Shown one piece after another: positions 49,364 through 58,594 of a DNA stretch of 64,000 bases (within the stretch, counting starts at the first letter, position 1; every line of letters starts with the position of its first letter). The stretch comes from Sphaerisporangium krabiense (lineage in GTDB: Bacteria > Actinomycetota > Actinomycetes > Streptosporangiales > Streptosporangiaceae): positions 1,185,001-1,249,000 of the forward strand of contig NZ_JACHBR010000002.1 in assembly GCF_014200435.1 (NCBI RefSeq). Reading direction: 5' to 3'. Under the pieces are notes generated by a model. The model was not told the DNA's origin, did not search any database, and saw only the letters and a program-made list of their open reading frames with translations. The translations under genes and the position numbers were made by a program.

Positions 49364-50535
49364 TCGCGCCCGTAGATCACGCGGCCCGGCAGGCTGTCCT
49401 CGCCCACCCGCAGCCAGGTGCGCAGGCACGCGAGGATCTCGCCGCTGCGCGGGTCGCCGGCCCGGTAGGCGATGTCGCGGTTGCCGGTGTACCCCTGCAG
49501 GTCGGCGTACGGCCGGATCTCCAGCACCTTCACCTCGGCGTCCACCCCCGCGGCCCTGGCCCGCTGGACGTGCTCCTCCAGCAGCCGCCGCGAGCGGTCG
49601 GCCACGCCTCCCCACCAGCTCGCCGGGTGCGCGGGCGGCCGGTGGACGATCGAGCAGAGCGCCTCGTCCACCAGGCGGTGCGCGCGCAGCGCGGCCGGGG
49701 ACCCCTCCTCGGCGGTGGCCAGCGCGGCCAGCCGCCGGTGCAGCTCGGTGCGGTAGGCGTTCCAGGTGCGCGGGTCGTCCAGCGGGTGCAGCCCGGAGGT
49801 GCGCAGCCCTTCCAGCGCGTGGCAGGTCGTGGGGTCCACCTGGGCGATCCGCACGACCTGCGTGGCGAGCACCGCCAGCGCCGCGAGCCCGCCGCCCAGG
49901 TCCGCGCCGAGCGCGTCGGCGACCTCGGGGTCCCATGGTCCCCCGGGCGCCTCCCTGATGCCCGGCGTGGCGAGGGCGGGGGCAGGCTCGACCAGGACGC
50001 GCGGCACGGTCCCGGGCAGCTCCAGCCACGTGGCCGGCCCCGCGCCGTTGAGGCGCTCGTCGCGGATCGCGCGCGCCCGGTCCCGCCACTCGCCGGCCAC
50101 CGCCGGGTCCAGCCGCAGGCAGGCCGTCCACAGCGCCCGCCAGGTGTCGACGTCGGCGTGCTTGACCACGCTGGACCGGCCCAGGTACGCCGCCACGCGC
50201 GGGTCGGCCATGAACGCGTTCGCCAGCTCCGCCAGCGGCCCGGAGCCCCGGTCGTGCGGCTCCGTGGTGGCGGACGGCCCGGTGAACGGCGCGGTGAACG
50301 GCGCGGTGAACGGCGCGGTGGACGGCGCGCCGGAGGGCGCGTCCGCGAGCAGGGCGGCCAGCTCGCCGGCCAGCGCGGCGCAGGCGGCGTGCGCCGGGTC
50401 GCCGGGCCCGGCCGCCCCCGCCCCGGACGCCAGCGCCGCCTGCGTTCCCGTCAGCACGGCCCTGGCCAGGGCCGTCAGCGGCGAGTCCGGCCCGTCGAGC
50501 ACCGCGCGCAGGCGCTCCTCCAGCCGCCCGCCCAT
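49360..50535 (-). CDS. Uncharacterised operon protein with possible GrpE-like C-terminus
   Basis: A 391-residue protein, largely helical, not assigned to a family. Near residues 70-84 a short TAPF repeat is encoded by a 12-bp tandem repeat (about 50281-50330). The last 60 residues (VKVLEIRPYADLQGYTG, YRAGDPRSGEILACLRTWL, GEDSLPGRVIYG) faintly resemble the beta domain of GrpE, the nucleotide-exchange partner of Hsp70. That would be logical, because the upstream gene encodes an Hsp70-fold ATPase. The resemblance is weak and is stated as an inference. The ATG overlaps the upstream stop (TGATG). Confidence 0.7.
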   Translation of the reverse strand: MGGRLEERLRAVLDGPDSPLTALARAVLTGTQAALASGAGAAGPGDPAHAACAALAGELAALLADAPSGAPSTAPFTAPFTAPFTGPSATTEPHDRGSGPLAELANAFMADPRVAAYLGRSSVVKHADVDTWRALWTACLRLDPAVAGEWRDRARAIRDERLNGAGPATWLELPGTVPRVLVEPAPALATPGIREAPGGPWDPEVADALGADLGGGLAALAVLATQVVRIAQVDPTTCHALEGLRTSGLHPLDDPRTWNAYRTELHRRLAALATAEEGSPAALRAHRLVDEALCSIVHRPPAHPASWWGGVADRSRRLLEEHVQRARAAGVDAEVKVLEIRPYADLQGYTGNRDIAYRAGDPRSGEILACLRTWLRVGEDSLPGRVIYGRE

Positions 50536-53500
50536 CAGTGCACCCCCGCGAACGGGTCGTACGCCTCGCGGTAGTCCAGGTCGCCGGAGAACATGTGGGC
50601 ACGGAACACCGTCCCGGGGACGCGCTCCACCTCGCGCAGCCCCGAGGCGGCGCGGAACGGCGGGTCCCCCCGGTGTACGCGCAGGTCGCCGCGCTCGTCC
50701 AGGCTGACCGTGAACCGCGGCGCGACCCCGGGCACGTCCCGGCCCGTCACCTGGGACGGCGACACGGTCGCCACCAGCGTGTCCGCGCCCGCGTCCTGCG
50801 TCCCCGCGCCGTGGGGGCGCAGGTAGAACCGCCAGCCGTACGGCGCGGGCGGCGGCAGCTCGGCGAACACGCCGCGGAACGTCTCGGCGTCCTCGCCGGA
50901 CTCGGTGACGAACGTGGCTGTGAGCAGCGTGTCGAGGTCGCTCAGGTCGAACACGGGCTCGCCCACGCCGTCGGTCATGCTGCCCGGGATGCCGGGGTTG
51001 ACGACGATCGAGGCGGGCGTGCCGAGGTGCCGCTCGCCCGGCGGCGCGTCCAGCACGCCGTGCCGGTCGTGGCCGACCGCGTAGTGCGGCGCGGGCCCCC
51101 GGCACAGCAGCACGTGCATGTCCATGTCGGTGTCGGCCTCCACCATGGCCCGGATGTCGGTGCGCCACACGTCCTCGTCGTAGGCGAACCCGGGCTCGGG
51201 GTTGGCCTGCAGGTAGTCGGCGACGCGGAAGAACGTCCAGTACACCGGCTCGCTGGTGCTCTTCTGCCGGTACACCTGGAAGCTCTCGGTGAGGCCGATC
51301 CACCGGTCGTTCCTGATGATGAGCTGGCCGTCGCCGCCGAGCTGGGGCAGGCGGTCGCCGGAGGAGAACAGGGGAGTGGTGCCCGCGCTGCCCGACCCGG
51401 TCTGGCCGCCTGCGGTGAAGGTGCCGCGCAGGAAGAAGAACAGGTTCTCCACGTCGACCTGCAGCCACACCGCGCCGCGCCGCAGGTGGTCCTCCACCTC
51501 CTTGGGGTCGGGGTGGACCTCCTGCCGCAGGCTCTCGGCCCAGCACGACCCGATCGAGGCGGCGTGCTTGGCGTACTCGTCCTCGATCCAGACGCTGCTC
51601 GGATCCCAGTCGATCTGCCCGCGCTCGTCGGGGCGCCGTTCGGAGAACGCGGTGATCAGCTCCTCCCTGACCAGGTTCATCCGCGAGCTGCGGCCGGTGA
51701 AGATGACCCGGTCCAGCGCGGCGCCGCCCCGCTCGGTGAGCTGACCGCGCACCAGGTCGGCGGCCAGGCGCATGATGTCGGCGAGCACGGGCCTGATCAG
51801 CGTCGCGAAGTCCTCGTGGCGAAGCTCCTCGCCCGGCCCACCGGGGTCGCCGGAGTACCCGAGCGCGCTCATGATCTGGTCCACCTCCTCCTGGGGGAGC
51901 AGGTAGGACTTCTCCGCGCCCAGCGTGATCTTCGCCCGCTCGGCCAGGTCCCACAGCAGGTCGAACACCTGGCGGGCCTGCTCGGCCGCCGCGCCGTCCT
52001 TGTCCTTCCACTGGGTCGGCACCAGCAGCTGGACGTTCTCGCGGGCCGTCTCGCGCGTGCCCGGCTTCGGGCTGAGGATCGCCGCCAGCAGCGACCCCGG
52101 CACGTACTGGCCGGCGGAGTCCTTGAAGCGGTCGTCGAAGACGGCGATCACCTTGCGCGGGTCCTGCCCGTACGGGCCGTCCTGGGCGGGGGTCCTGATG
52201 ATCCGCTCGGCGATCACGGCCTTCAGCCAGTTGAACACCAGCAGGGTCAGGTAGTCGCCGCCGCGCTGGGTCTCGCCCGTCGTGCCGAGCAGCCACGGGG
52301 TCAGCCGGTAGTAGCGCCCGTAGTGCGGGTCGCCGTCCGCGCCCGCCGCCGGGGTGCGGTCGGCCAGCTCCAGGCGCAGCAGCGCGATGTCGGTGGTGCC
52401 GCCGCCGATGTCGACGATCAGCACGTGCTGCTCCCACTCGGCGCGGTTGGCGTTCTCCCGGGGCGGCAACACCGGCCTGCTGCGCGCCGCGAACGCCTCG
52501 ACGCTGAGGTCGAAGACGCCGCCGAACTCGCGCATCAGGAAGAACATCGCCGCGCCGACGGCCTCGTCGAACCGGGTGATCACCCGGCCGACGCCGTCGG
52601 CCTCCACCATCGTCTGCAGCGCCTGCCGCACCCGGGGCGGCGACATGGTCGGGTAGGTGACCAGGACGTTGTTCACCTCGCCCGGCGCGAAGCCCTCGCT
52701 GTTGCGCCGCCTGGCGAGGTACTGGTCGGTGCGCGCGAGCAGGTCGCTCAGCACCCCCCGGATCAGGTCCTCGACCGCGAACTCGCCGTCGGGCCCCGTG
52801 CGCGCGTCCGGACGGCCGAGCCGCTGCTTGAGCCCGCGGTGCTCGCGCCGGGCGTCCTCGCCCGCCTCGTCGCCCTCCGACGGCGGCAGCATGGACACGG
52901 TGAGCGGGCGCTTGCGCACGACGTAGGCGGCGCTGCGCAGCTCGGTGGCGCGCGTGGAGGGGTCCAGCTCGACGCGGAACAGGCGCAGGCTGTCCAGGGG
53001 CGGCTCGCGGAAGGCGGCGTCGTACGCCTCGCTCAGCCGCGTCGTCACCAGGCGGCGCAGCGCCGGCGAGCACAGGGGCCGCGAGCGTTCCAGCTCCAGG
53101 ATCAGCCGGTCGCCGATGGTGGAGTCGGTGTCGGAGCGCAGCAGCGCCACCAGCCGTTCCGCCGACGGCGGGCCAGAGCCGTCCGACCGCAGCAGCCGTT
53201 CCGCGAGGTTCTGTACGAAACGGTGCCATTCCGCGCTCAGCGCCGTGTTCCCGCGGCCGGGGTCGTCGCGCAGCAGCGACGACAGCTCGCCGAGCAGGCG
53301 GCGCTGCTGCTGGGGCGAGAAGAGCATCCAGTCCCTGCGGCCGATGTCGTACAGGGTGGCCGTCGAGCTGGAGGTGCCGAAGTCCACCGCGACCAGCCCC
53401 GGGTGCGGCTGGGTGACCCGGCGCGCACGCGCCACGTCCTCGTCCGGATCCGCGGCCGGGGCCGTCGCGGGATCCGCGGCCTGCGGCTCGGGGGCCGGCG

Positions 53501-53720
53501 CTTCGTGCAGGCGGGTGTCCCCGTCGCGCGGCGGCGGCTGCTCGGCGCGCGGGCGCGGCCGGGTGAACGGCTGCGTCACCGGCTCGGGCTCCCAGCCGGG
53601 CTCCGGTTCGGGCCTGCGCTGCTGCTGCCGCTGCTGCGACGAGGTGTAGTCGCGGGCGAACTCGTTCCAGTCCGCCCAGGGGTTCGACGGCCGGTCCGCG
53701 TCCGGTCGCTCCTCACGCAT
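50535..53720 (-). CDS. Giant Hsp70/actin-fold ATPase (SrfB-like)
   Basis: A 1061-residue protein. Residues 1-105 are Pro/Gln/Arg-rich and disordered. The ASKHA ATPase core follows: phosphate 1 VDFGTSSST (112-120), connect 1 DEAVGAAMFFL (385-395), phosphate 2 VDIGGGTTD (436-444) and adenosine motif VIFTGRSSRMN (672-682). A long C-terminal part of about 350 residues has no recognised domain. Size and neighbours recall the SrfB proteins found with SrfC in other bacteria, whose function is unsettled. The ATG follows GGGAGG and overlaps the GTPase gene by 8 bp. It probably forms a chaperone-like or scaffold complex with the adjacent GTPases (inference). Confidence 0.82.
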   Translation of the reverse strand: MREERPDADRPSNPWADWNEFARDYTSSQQRQQQRRPEPEPGWEPEPVTQPFTRPRPRAEQPPPRDGDTRLHEAPAPEPQAADPATAPAADPDEDVARARRVTQPHPGLVAVDFGTSSSTATLYDIGRRDWMLFSPQQQRRLLGELSSLLRDDPGRGNTALSAEWHRFVQNLAERLLRSDGSGPPSAERLVALLRSDTDSTIGDRLILELERSRPLCSPALRRLVTTRLSEAYDAAFREPPLDSLRLFRVELDPSTRATELRSAAYVVRKRPLTVSMLPPSEGDEAGEDARREHRGLKQRLGRPDARTGPDGEFAVEDLIRGVLSDLLARTDQYLARRRNSEGFAPGEVNNVLVTYPTMSPPRVRQALQTMVEADGVGRVITRFDEAVGAAMFFLMREFGGVFDLSVEAFAARSRPVLPPRENANRAEWEQHVLIVDIGGGTTDIALLRLELADRTPAAGADGDPHYGRYYRLTPWLLGTTGETQRGGDYLTLLVFNWLKAVIAERIIRTPAQDGPYGQDPRKVIAVFDDRFKDSAGQYVPGSLLAAILSPKPGTRETARENVQLLVPTQWKDKDGAAAEQARQVFDLLWDLAERAKITLGAEKSYLLPQEEVDQIMSALGYSGDPGGPGEELRHEDFATLIRPVLADIMRLAADLVRGQLTERGGAALDRVIFTGRSSRMNLVREELITAFSERRPDERGQIDWDPSSVWIEDEYAKHAASIGSCWAESLRQEVHPDPKEVEDHLRRGAVWLQVDVENLFFFLRGTFTAGGQTGSGSAGTTPLFSSGDRLPQLGGDGQLIIRNDRWIGLTESFQVYRQKSTSEPVYWTFFRVADYLQANPEPGFAYDEDVWRTDIRAMVEADTDMDMHVLLCRGPAPHYAVGHDRHGVLDAPPGERHLGTPASIVVNPGIPGSMTDGVGEPVFDLSDLDTLLTATFVTESGEDAETFRGVFAELPPPAPYGWRFYLRPHGAGTQDAGADTLVATVSPSQVTGRDVPGVAPRFTVSLDERGDLRVHRGDPPFRAASGLREVERVPGTVFRAHMFSGDLDYREAYDPFAGVH

Positions 53721-56157
53721 GCGCGCCTCCCGCGTCCTCACCGGTCTCGCGTGCCGAGATGATCTCCGACAGTTTGTCGGGCCAGACGAGCCGCGACCCG
53801 ATACTGGCCAGCCTCGCGTCCAGCACCCGGCAGGCACGGGCCTGCAGCGCCGCCAGGTGCTGCCCGACGTGCCCGGAGGCCGCCTCGCCCAGCTCGCGGC
53901 GCAGCCGGAACACCTGGATCATGTCGCAGTACTCGCGCTTGCCGCGCCGGGGCGAGCCGGGATGCCAGGCCAGCGACCGTGTGGGGTCGAACGGGAAGGA
54001 GGCGTCCAGCTCCTGCGCCGAGGGCGGGCTCACCGACGCCAGCCGTCCCTCCACCCGCTTGACCAGGGCCTTCTCGCCGAGCAGCCAGTCCAGGGCCTGG
54101 AACAGCGCCAGGACGTACTGCGCGGCCGGGTCGCGCAGCGCCTCCTGCGCGGCGGCCTCGCGCAGCCGCTGGTCCAGCACCTCCTCCACCACGAGCCGCT
54201 GCTCGGCGAAGGCGCGGCGCCGGCCGCCCACCCAGTCGGCCACCGCCCGCGTCACCCGGTCGTTCACGCTGCCGTACAGCGAGCGGCAGGTCTCCTGGTA
54301 CGGGGACAGGAAGTCGCGCACGTTCACCGGGGCCGTGGGCAGCGGCACCAGCGGCTCCTCGTCCTCGTCGTCGACGTCGTCCCAGTCGTCGTCGCCCGCG
54401 TGCGGCCCGCCGGGGGCGTCCCTGACGACGATCATGCCGTTGTCGACCGAGCCGAGCAGCACCAGCCACAGCGGCCACTCCGCGACGCCGTTCGCCGCGT
54501 CCTGCCGGATGCGGTCGTACAGCGACGGGGCCCCGTCCGGCCGGTGGCGCGGGTCGCCGAGCGTGCCCCACAGCTCGGCGCGCATGTCGCTGACGTGGCT
54601 GGACAGCGCGGCGACCGCGGCGCGCAGCCGCGCGGCCGTCTCGCGCTCGGTGACCTCCAGCGGGCCGAGCCGCGCCTGGATCCTCTCCAGCTCGGCCTCG
54701 TGCTCGGCGAGCGCCGTGACGTCCCGGGCGACCTGGCGGACGTGCAGGTCCAGGCCGCGGCCGCGCGCGTGGGCGAACAGCTTCTCCCGCAGCCGGGCGA
54801 TGCCGCCGTCCTCGGTGAACGCCCGCAGCGCCGCGCCGATCTCCCCGGGCGGGAAGCCGATCCTCGCCCAGCCGTCGGCCTTCTCACGGGCCTCGTCGAC
54901 CTCCTTGCGCCGCGACAGCTTGGCGGTGACGTCCCGCGCCCACTGCTCGGTCGGCGCGGCGTCGGCGGCCCTGGCCAGGTGGACCAGCGAGGAGATCACC
55001 ACGATGCGGTCGTCCCTGCCCGGGGGAAGCAGCTCGCGGGCGGCGGTGAAGATGCCGCGGATGTCGCCCGCCGCGTCGAAGAGCTGCGCCTCGGTCGGCG
55101 GCGAGGGCAGCAGGGAGGTGCGCTCGTCCTCCGACAGCAGCAGCCAGGGCAGCCCGGGGACGGCGTCGAACTTGCCGACGGACGCGAACAGGCAGTCCTC
55201 GAAGTCCTCCGGCAGCCGGCCGGTGTGGTAGATCAGGTTGCTGAGCGTCAGCCGTTCCGCGGTGCGGGCGCGGTCGGCGCTGAACATCACCATCGCGACC
55301 GTGACGTCGCCGATCTCCAGGCCGGTCAGGAACTCGTGCCGGGCCCAGTCCTCGCCGCCGCCGCGTCCCGGCACGTCGACGAACTCGACCTCGGCGCCGT
55401 GCAGCCCGGCCAGGTTCCAGGTGGCGACCGGGACCGACACCTCCAGCACCAGGCGGCGCACCATCGCGCGGCGCACCCCGAGCCCGGACGGCGCGTCCTG
55501 CGGGCCGTCCCTGCCCTCCGCCTGGGTGAGCAGCTCCATCAGCCCGTCCGGGTCCAGGTCCTCGGCGGTGCCGGGTTGGACGGCCTGCATGGCGTCGCCC
55601 AGCTTGTCGATCTCGGCCAGCAGCAGGGAGAGGGAGCTGTGCGGGCGGGCGGCGGCCTGGTCGCGGACGAAGTCCCGCAGGGCGGGCAGCGAGCGCGGCT
55701 CGCGGGGGAGCGTGCGCAGCCGCGCGGACTCCTCCTTCGGCACGTTGGCCTGGTCAGCGGCCTCGGCCGCGTGGTCGAGCAGCCGGGCGACGTACCCGGA
55801 CAGCTCGGCGTCGCTCAGGTACTCGGCCCGGCCACCGGTGATCCGCGCCGTGTCGTCGCCGCTCTGGGTCAGCCGCAGCACGGCGACGTTGGCGGTGGTG
55901 GCCTGGTTGTGGACGGGCAGCAGCAAGGGGTTGCCGAGGAGCGTGCCGAGCAGGAGGGACTTTCCTACCGAGAACCCGCCGAACAGTCCTATTCTTACTT
56001 TCTTTTCGGAGTTCTCGACGACCTTGGTGGCCAGCTTCTCCGCCGCGAGCCGGAGCGCGTCCAGTTCCGGGTGCGCGGGGACCTGCTGCAGCCGCAGCAG
56101 GGCCTCCTTGGCCTGAAGCGCCAGGTCGGGAAGGTCTCCGCCGCGATTCTCAGGCAT
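53713..56157 (-). CDS. Dynamin-like GTPase (SrfC-like), first gene of the operon
   Basis: An 814-residue protein. The P-loop GGFSVGKS is at residues 60-67, a possible G2 Thr lies in NQATTANVAVL, G3 DVPGRGG is at 261-267 and a G4-like GKFD is at 328-331. A long helical region (EHEAELERIQARLGPLEVTE and beyond) and a C-terminal helical part follow, as in bacterial dynamin-like proteins. A Glu/Asp-rich insert (DDDWDDVDDEDEE) lies in the second half. Such GTPases often work on membranes, but no membrane segment is visible. The annotation SrfC-like rests on the combination with the SrfB-like partner. ATG start, about 255 bp from the anti-sigma-type gene. Confidence 0.8.
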   Translation of the reverse strand: MPENRGGDLPDLALQAKEALLRLQQVPAHPELDALRLAAEKLATKVVENSEKKVRIGLFGGFSVGKSLLLGTLLGNPLLLPVHNQATTANVAVLRLTQSGDDTARITGGRAEYLSDAELSGYVARLLDHAAEAADQANVPKEESARLRTLPREPRSLPALRDFVRDQAAARPHSSLSLLLAEIDKLGDAMQAVQPGTAEDLDPDGLMELLTQAEGRDGPQDAPSGLGVRRAMVRRLVLEVSVPVATWNLAGLHGAEVEFVDVPGRGGGEDWARHEFLTGLEIGDVTVAMVMFSADRARTAERLTLSNLIYHTGRLPEDFEDCLFASVGKFDAVPGLPWLLLSEDERTSLLPSPPTEAQLFDAAGDIRGIFTAARELLPPGRDDRIVVISSLVHLARAADAAPTEQWARDVTAKLSRRKEVDEAREKADGWARIGFPPGEIGAALRAFTEDGGIARLREKLFAHARGRGLDLHVRQVARDVTALAEHEAELERIQARLGPLEVTERETAARLRAAVAALSSHVSDMRAELWGTLGDPRHRPDGAPSLYDRIRQDAANGVAEWPLWLVLLGSVDNGMIVVRDAPGGPHAGDDDWDDVDDEDEEPLVPLPTAPVNVRDFLSPYQETCRSLYGSVNDRVTRAVADWVGGRRRAFAEQRLVVEEVLDQRLREAAAQEALRDPAAQYVLALFQALDWLLGEKALVKRVEGRLASVSPPSAQELDASFPFDPTRSLAWHPGSPRRGKREYCDMIQVFRLRRELGEAASGHVGQHLAALQARACRVLDARLASIGSRLVWPDKLSEIISARETGEDAGGAHA

Positions 56158-56412
56158 GGGTCATCGGCCCCTCCCGGGTGCCCGGCACGGTACAACCGTC
56201 ACAAAACCCCCAAACAATCCGCCATCCGGACAGGTCCGTGATATCCCGCGTCCTGCGCGGTGGAATTCCCGCCCTTTCCTTCCGATGGTAGATCGTCGGG
56301 AAAGTTGGAACGTTTCAGATGCTATGCGGATCGATCGTCTTCTGCGGGCCGCCCGTACGGGCGTCGTCAGGGAGACGGGGGTGGCGTCGGGCGGGCGGTG
56401 GATCCCGGTGGG
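56158..56412. other. Probable promoter region of the GTPase/Hsp70 operon
   Basis: This 255-bp non-coding region separates two minus-strand units. On the minus strand TTGTTT and, 16 to 17 nt later, TTGTAC/TGTACC give a weak promoter candidate about 35-65 nt before the operon. No palindrome or repeat stands out. Confidence 0.35.
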
Positions 56413-56820
56413 TCAGCGGGGGAGGTGGACGACGACGTGCTTACCGCCTCCGGGCGTCGGCTCGACCGAGTGCCGGCCGCCCGCCTCCTCGGCCAGCAGC
56501 ATGACCATGCGCAGCCCCCGGCCGCCGTCGTCGCGCGGAGACGCCAGCGCGCGGGGCAGGCGCGGATGCGTGTCGTGGACGGCCACGGTGACCCAGTGTC
56601 GGTCGGCGGCGAGCATGACGGTCGCGGACGGCGACTCCGCCGCGGCGTGCTCGGCCACGTTCGTCACCAGCTCCGTCACGATCAGGCCCGCCGTGAAGAC
56701 GGTCTCGTCGTCCACGCCCCACGCGGCCAGCGTCCCGCGAGCCCGGTGCCTGGCCGACGGCACCTGATCGATCGCCGACACCACGGAGAAGACCTCGCTC
56801 ACACGCTCCCCGGACTGCAT
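56413..56820 (-). CDS. Anti-sigma-factor-type ATP-binding protein (HATPase_c)
   Basis: A 135-residue single-domain histidine kinase-like ATPase of the RsbW type. The N box is LIVTELVTNVAEHA. The G1/G2 region is VAVHDTHPRLP, then DDGGRGLRMVMLLAEEAGG, and GGGKHVVVHL ends the fold. Actinomycetes have many such proteins, acting as anti-sigma or anti-anti-sigma regulators or as partners of XRE regulators. The ATG at 56820 follows GAGGAGGG at ideal spacing. It is divergent from the XRE gene. It could regulate the neighbouring operon or act elsewhere; its sequence does not say which. Confidence 0.88.
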   Translation of the reverse strand: MQSGERVSEVFSVVSAIDQVPSARHRARGTLAAWGVDDETVFTAGLIVTELVTNVAEHAAAESPSATVMLAADRHWVTVAVHDTHPRLPRALASPRDDGGRGLRMVMLLAEEAGGRHSVEPTPGGGKHVVVHLPR

Positions 56821-57100
56821 GTCGTCCCTCCTCACGCTCGTCGCCGTCGCGTCCTTCGCGCGAGGCGGCAGCCAGGGTCCGGGCGGGAAGCGTCATCGGA
56901 AAATGTCGGAGGGTCATCGTATGCTTGCTCAGAGTTAGGACGATCCGGCATCGCCCGTTACCTGCGGCCTGGCCGTACGGTGACGCGCGTCGCCGGAATC
57001 CACCCGATCGTCGGAGTTCGCTTGCTTCGGAAATCGGTGGGTTCGTCGGTTTTGTGAGTATTCGTCGAATTGGGTGGGATGCGTGGAAAGGAGCGGGCTC
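56821..57100. other. Divergent regulatory region, anti-sigma-type / XRE genes
   Basis: A non-coding region of 280 bp between divergent regulators. It is less GC-rich near the right end (TTCGTCGGTTTTGTGAGTAT). No operator can be named. Confidence 0.4.
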
Positions 57101-58486
57101 ATGGGCGAACGGATGTGCCCCGTGTGCCGGAAGACCCTGCTGAGCCGTTACAGCGGCGATCCGGTTTGCGCTCCCTGTGCGCGGTCGAGCCGGGGAGCCC
57201 TGCCGGCCGTGCCCGTGTGGCTGTGGGATTCCCCCGAGATCCGCGAGGCCCTGGCGTCGGCCGACCTTCCCGCGTTCCTGCTACGCGTCCGCTCCGCCAT
57301 GGGCCTCAGCCAACTCGAACTGGCCAGCCTCGTCGGCTGGTCCCAGAGCACGGTCAACCGCGTCGAGAACGGCGAACGCAACACTTTGTACGACATCCGC
57401 GAACTCCTCCGCTTCGCCGACGCCATCGACATGCCACGCCAGGTGCTCGTGCCGCTGATCACGGGAAAGTCTGTGACGGAGTACCCGGCTGAGGGCATAA
57501 ATGCTGATATGGATATGGATCGGCGTCATTTCACCGGGGTGTTGGCCGGCAGTCTGGCGGCGGGCATGGGGTGGCGTTCTCCCATCATTCCCGACCGCGT
57601 CGACGCGGCCCATATCAAGCAGCTCAAGGCCACGATCCAACGCCTCTACGCCGACGACCAGCGGATGGGCGGCGGGTTACTGCTATCTCCCGCCTTGCGG
57701 CAGCTCACCCGAGTCCGGCGCATGCTCGATGAGGCGGACTTCACCGAGTCGATTGGTCGCGGCCTGTTGTCCGCAGCTGGAGAACTGTGCATATGTGCTG
57801 GTTGGCTGGCTTATGACTCGGGTGATCAGAGTCACGCGCGTCAACTGTTCGGCGAAGCACTCCTGTACGCCGAGCATTCCGGAGACGAGCGACTTCGGGT
57901 GAACGTGGCGTCCTACCTCGCCATGCACGCCGTACGGCAGGCGCGCACACGACCTGGCCGCGCCCGAGAAGCGCTTCACGCGGTCGCGGCAGGAAAGGAC
58001 GCGGCCCGTCCATGGGCGACACCACGGGTGTACGGCCTTCTCGCCATCCGCGAGGCCACGGCTCACGCCGTAGTCGGCGACGAGATCGCGTGCCGTAAGT
58101 CCATCGCCACGGCATGGCGCGAGATAGAGCGCGGCACACATGAGGACGACCCTGACTGGACCGGCTTCGTGACTCCCACCGTGCTCACCTACTTCGAGGG
58201 CCTGACCGCCATGACCTTAGGGAAGCCCCGCCTCGCCGTCGCTCGTTACGAGCACCTGCTCGCTGATGCTTCCCTGGGGGAGCGGAATCGGACCTATTAC
58301 CGTTCGTGTCTGGCGGGAGCGTTACTGGCATCTGGTCGCCGAGCTGATGCCCTCGCCGAAGGGGTGGCACTTCTGCCGGATATCGGTGGGTCCCGGCGGA
58401 CCCTCCAGGAACTTACCGGGCTTCGCGAGGCCGCGGACGAATCATCGGAGTTCGCCTATCGGTATGACCGGCTCCTGGCCGCCTGA
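57101..58486 (+). CDS. XRE-family regulator with N-terminal zinc ribbon and TPR-like region
   Basis: A 461-residue regulator. Two Cys pairs at the start (CPVCRKTLLSRYSG and VCAPC) can hold a zinc ion. The helix-turn-helix (MGLSQLELASLVGWSQSTVN followed by RVENGER) lies at about residues 65-95. The remaining 330 residues are helical repeats (QLKATIQRLYADDQRMGGGL, SHARQLFGEALLYAEHSGDE). The layout is typical of large Actinomycete XRE regulators often found with small HATPase genes. AAAGGAG precedes the ATG. It lies divergent from the anti-sigma-type gene, which suggests a regulatory pair. Its ligand is unknown. Confidence 0.9.
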   Translation: MGERMCPVCRKTLLSRYSGDPVCAPCARSSRGALPAVPVWLWDSPEIREALASADLPAFLLRVRSAMGLSQLELASLVGWSQSTVNRVENGERNTLYDIRELLRFADAIDMPRQVLVPLITGKSVTEYPAEGINADMDMDRRHFTGVLAGSLAAGMGWRSPIIPDRVDAAHIKQLKATIQRLYADDQRMGGGLLLSPALRQLTRVRRMLDEADFTESIGRGLLSAAGELCICAGWLAYDSGDQSHARQLFGEALLYAEHSGDERLRVNVASYLAMHAVRQARTRPGRAREALHAVAAGKDAARPWATPRVYGLLAIREATAHAVVGDEIACRKSIATAWREIERGTHEDDPDWTGFVTPTVLTYFEGLTAMTLGKPRLAVARYEHLLADASLGERNRTYYRSCLAGALLASGRRADALAEGVALLPDIGGSRRTLQELTGLREAADESSEFAYRYDRLLAA

Positions 58487-58594
58487 ACTCGATCCGGCTT
58501 TCGGTCGTTTCCCCGGTTCGAGAGAGCGCACGGCGGATCCGGTGCAGATACCAATCGGAGCCTCGGACGTCCGGGAGAATCCTTGGACGGCGGT

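Noticed and set aside
53713-56241. Long plus-strand frame opposite the dynamin-like GTPase gene
   Set aside because: It is Gln/Arg/Val-rich, lacks motifs and lies antisense to a protein with clear G1 and G3 motifs.
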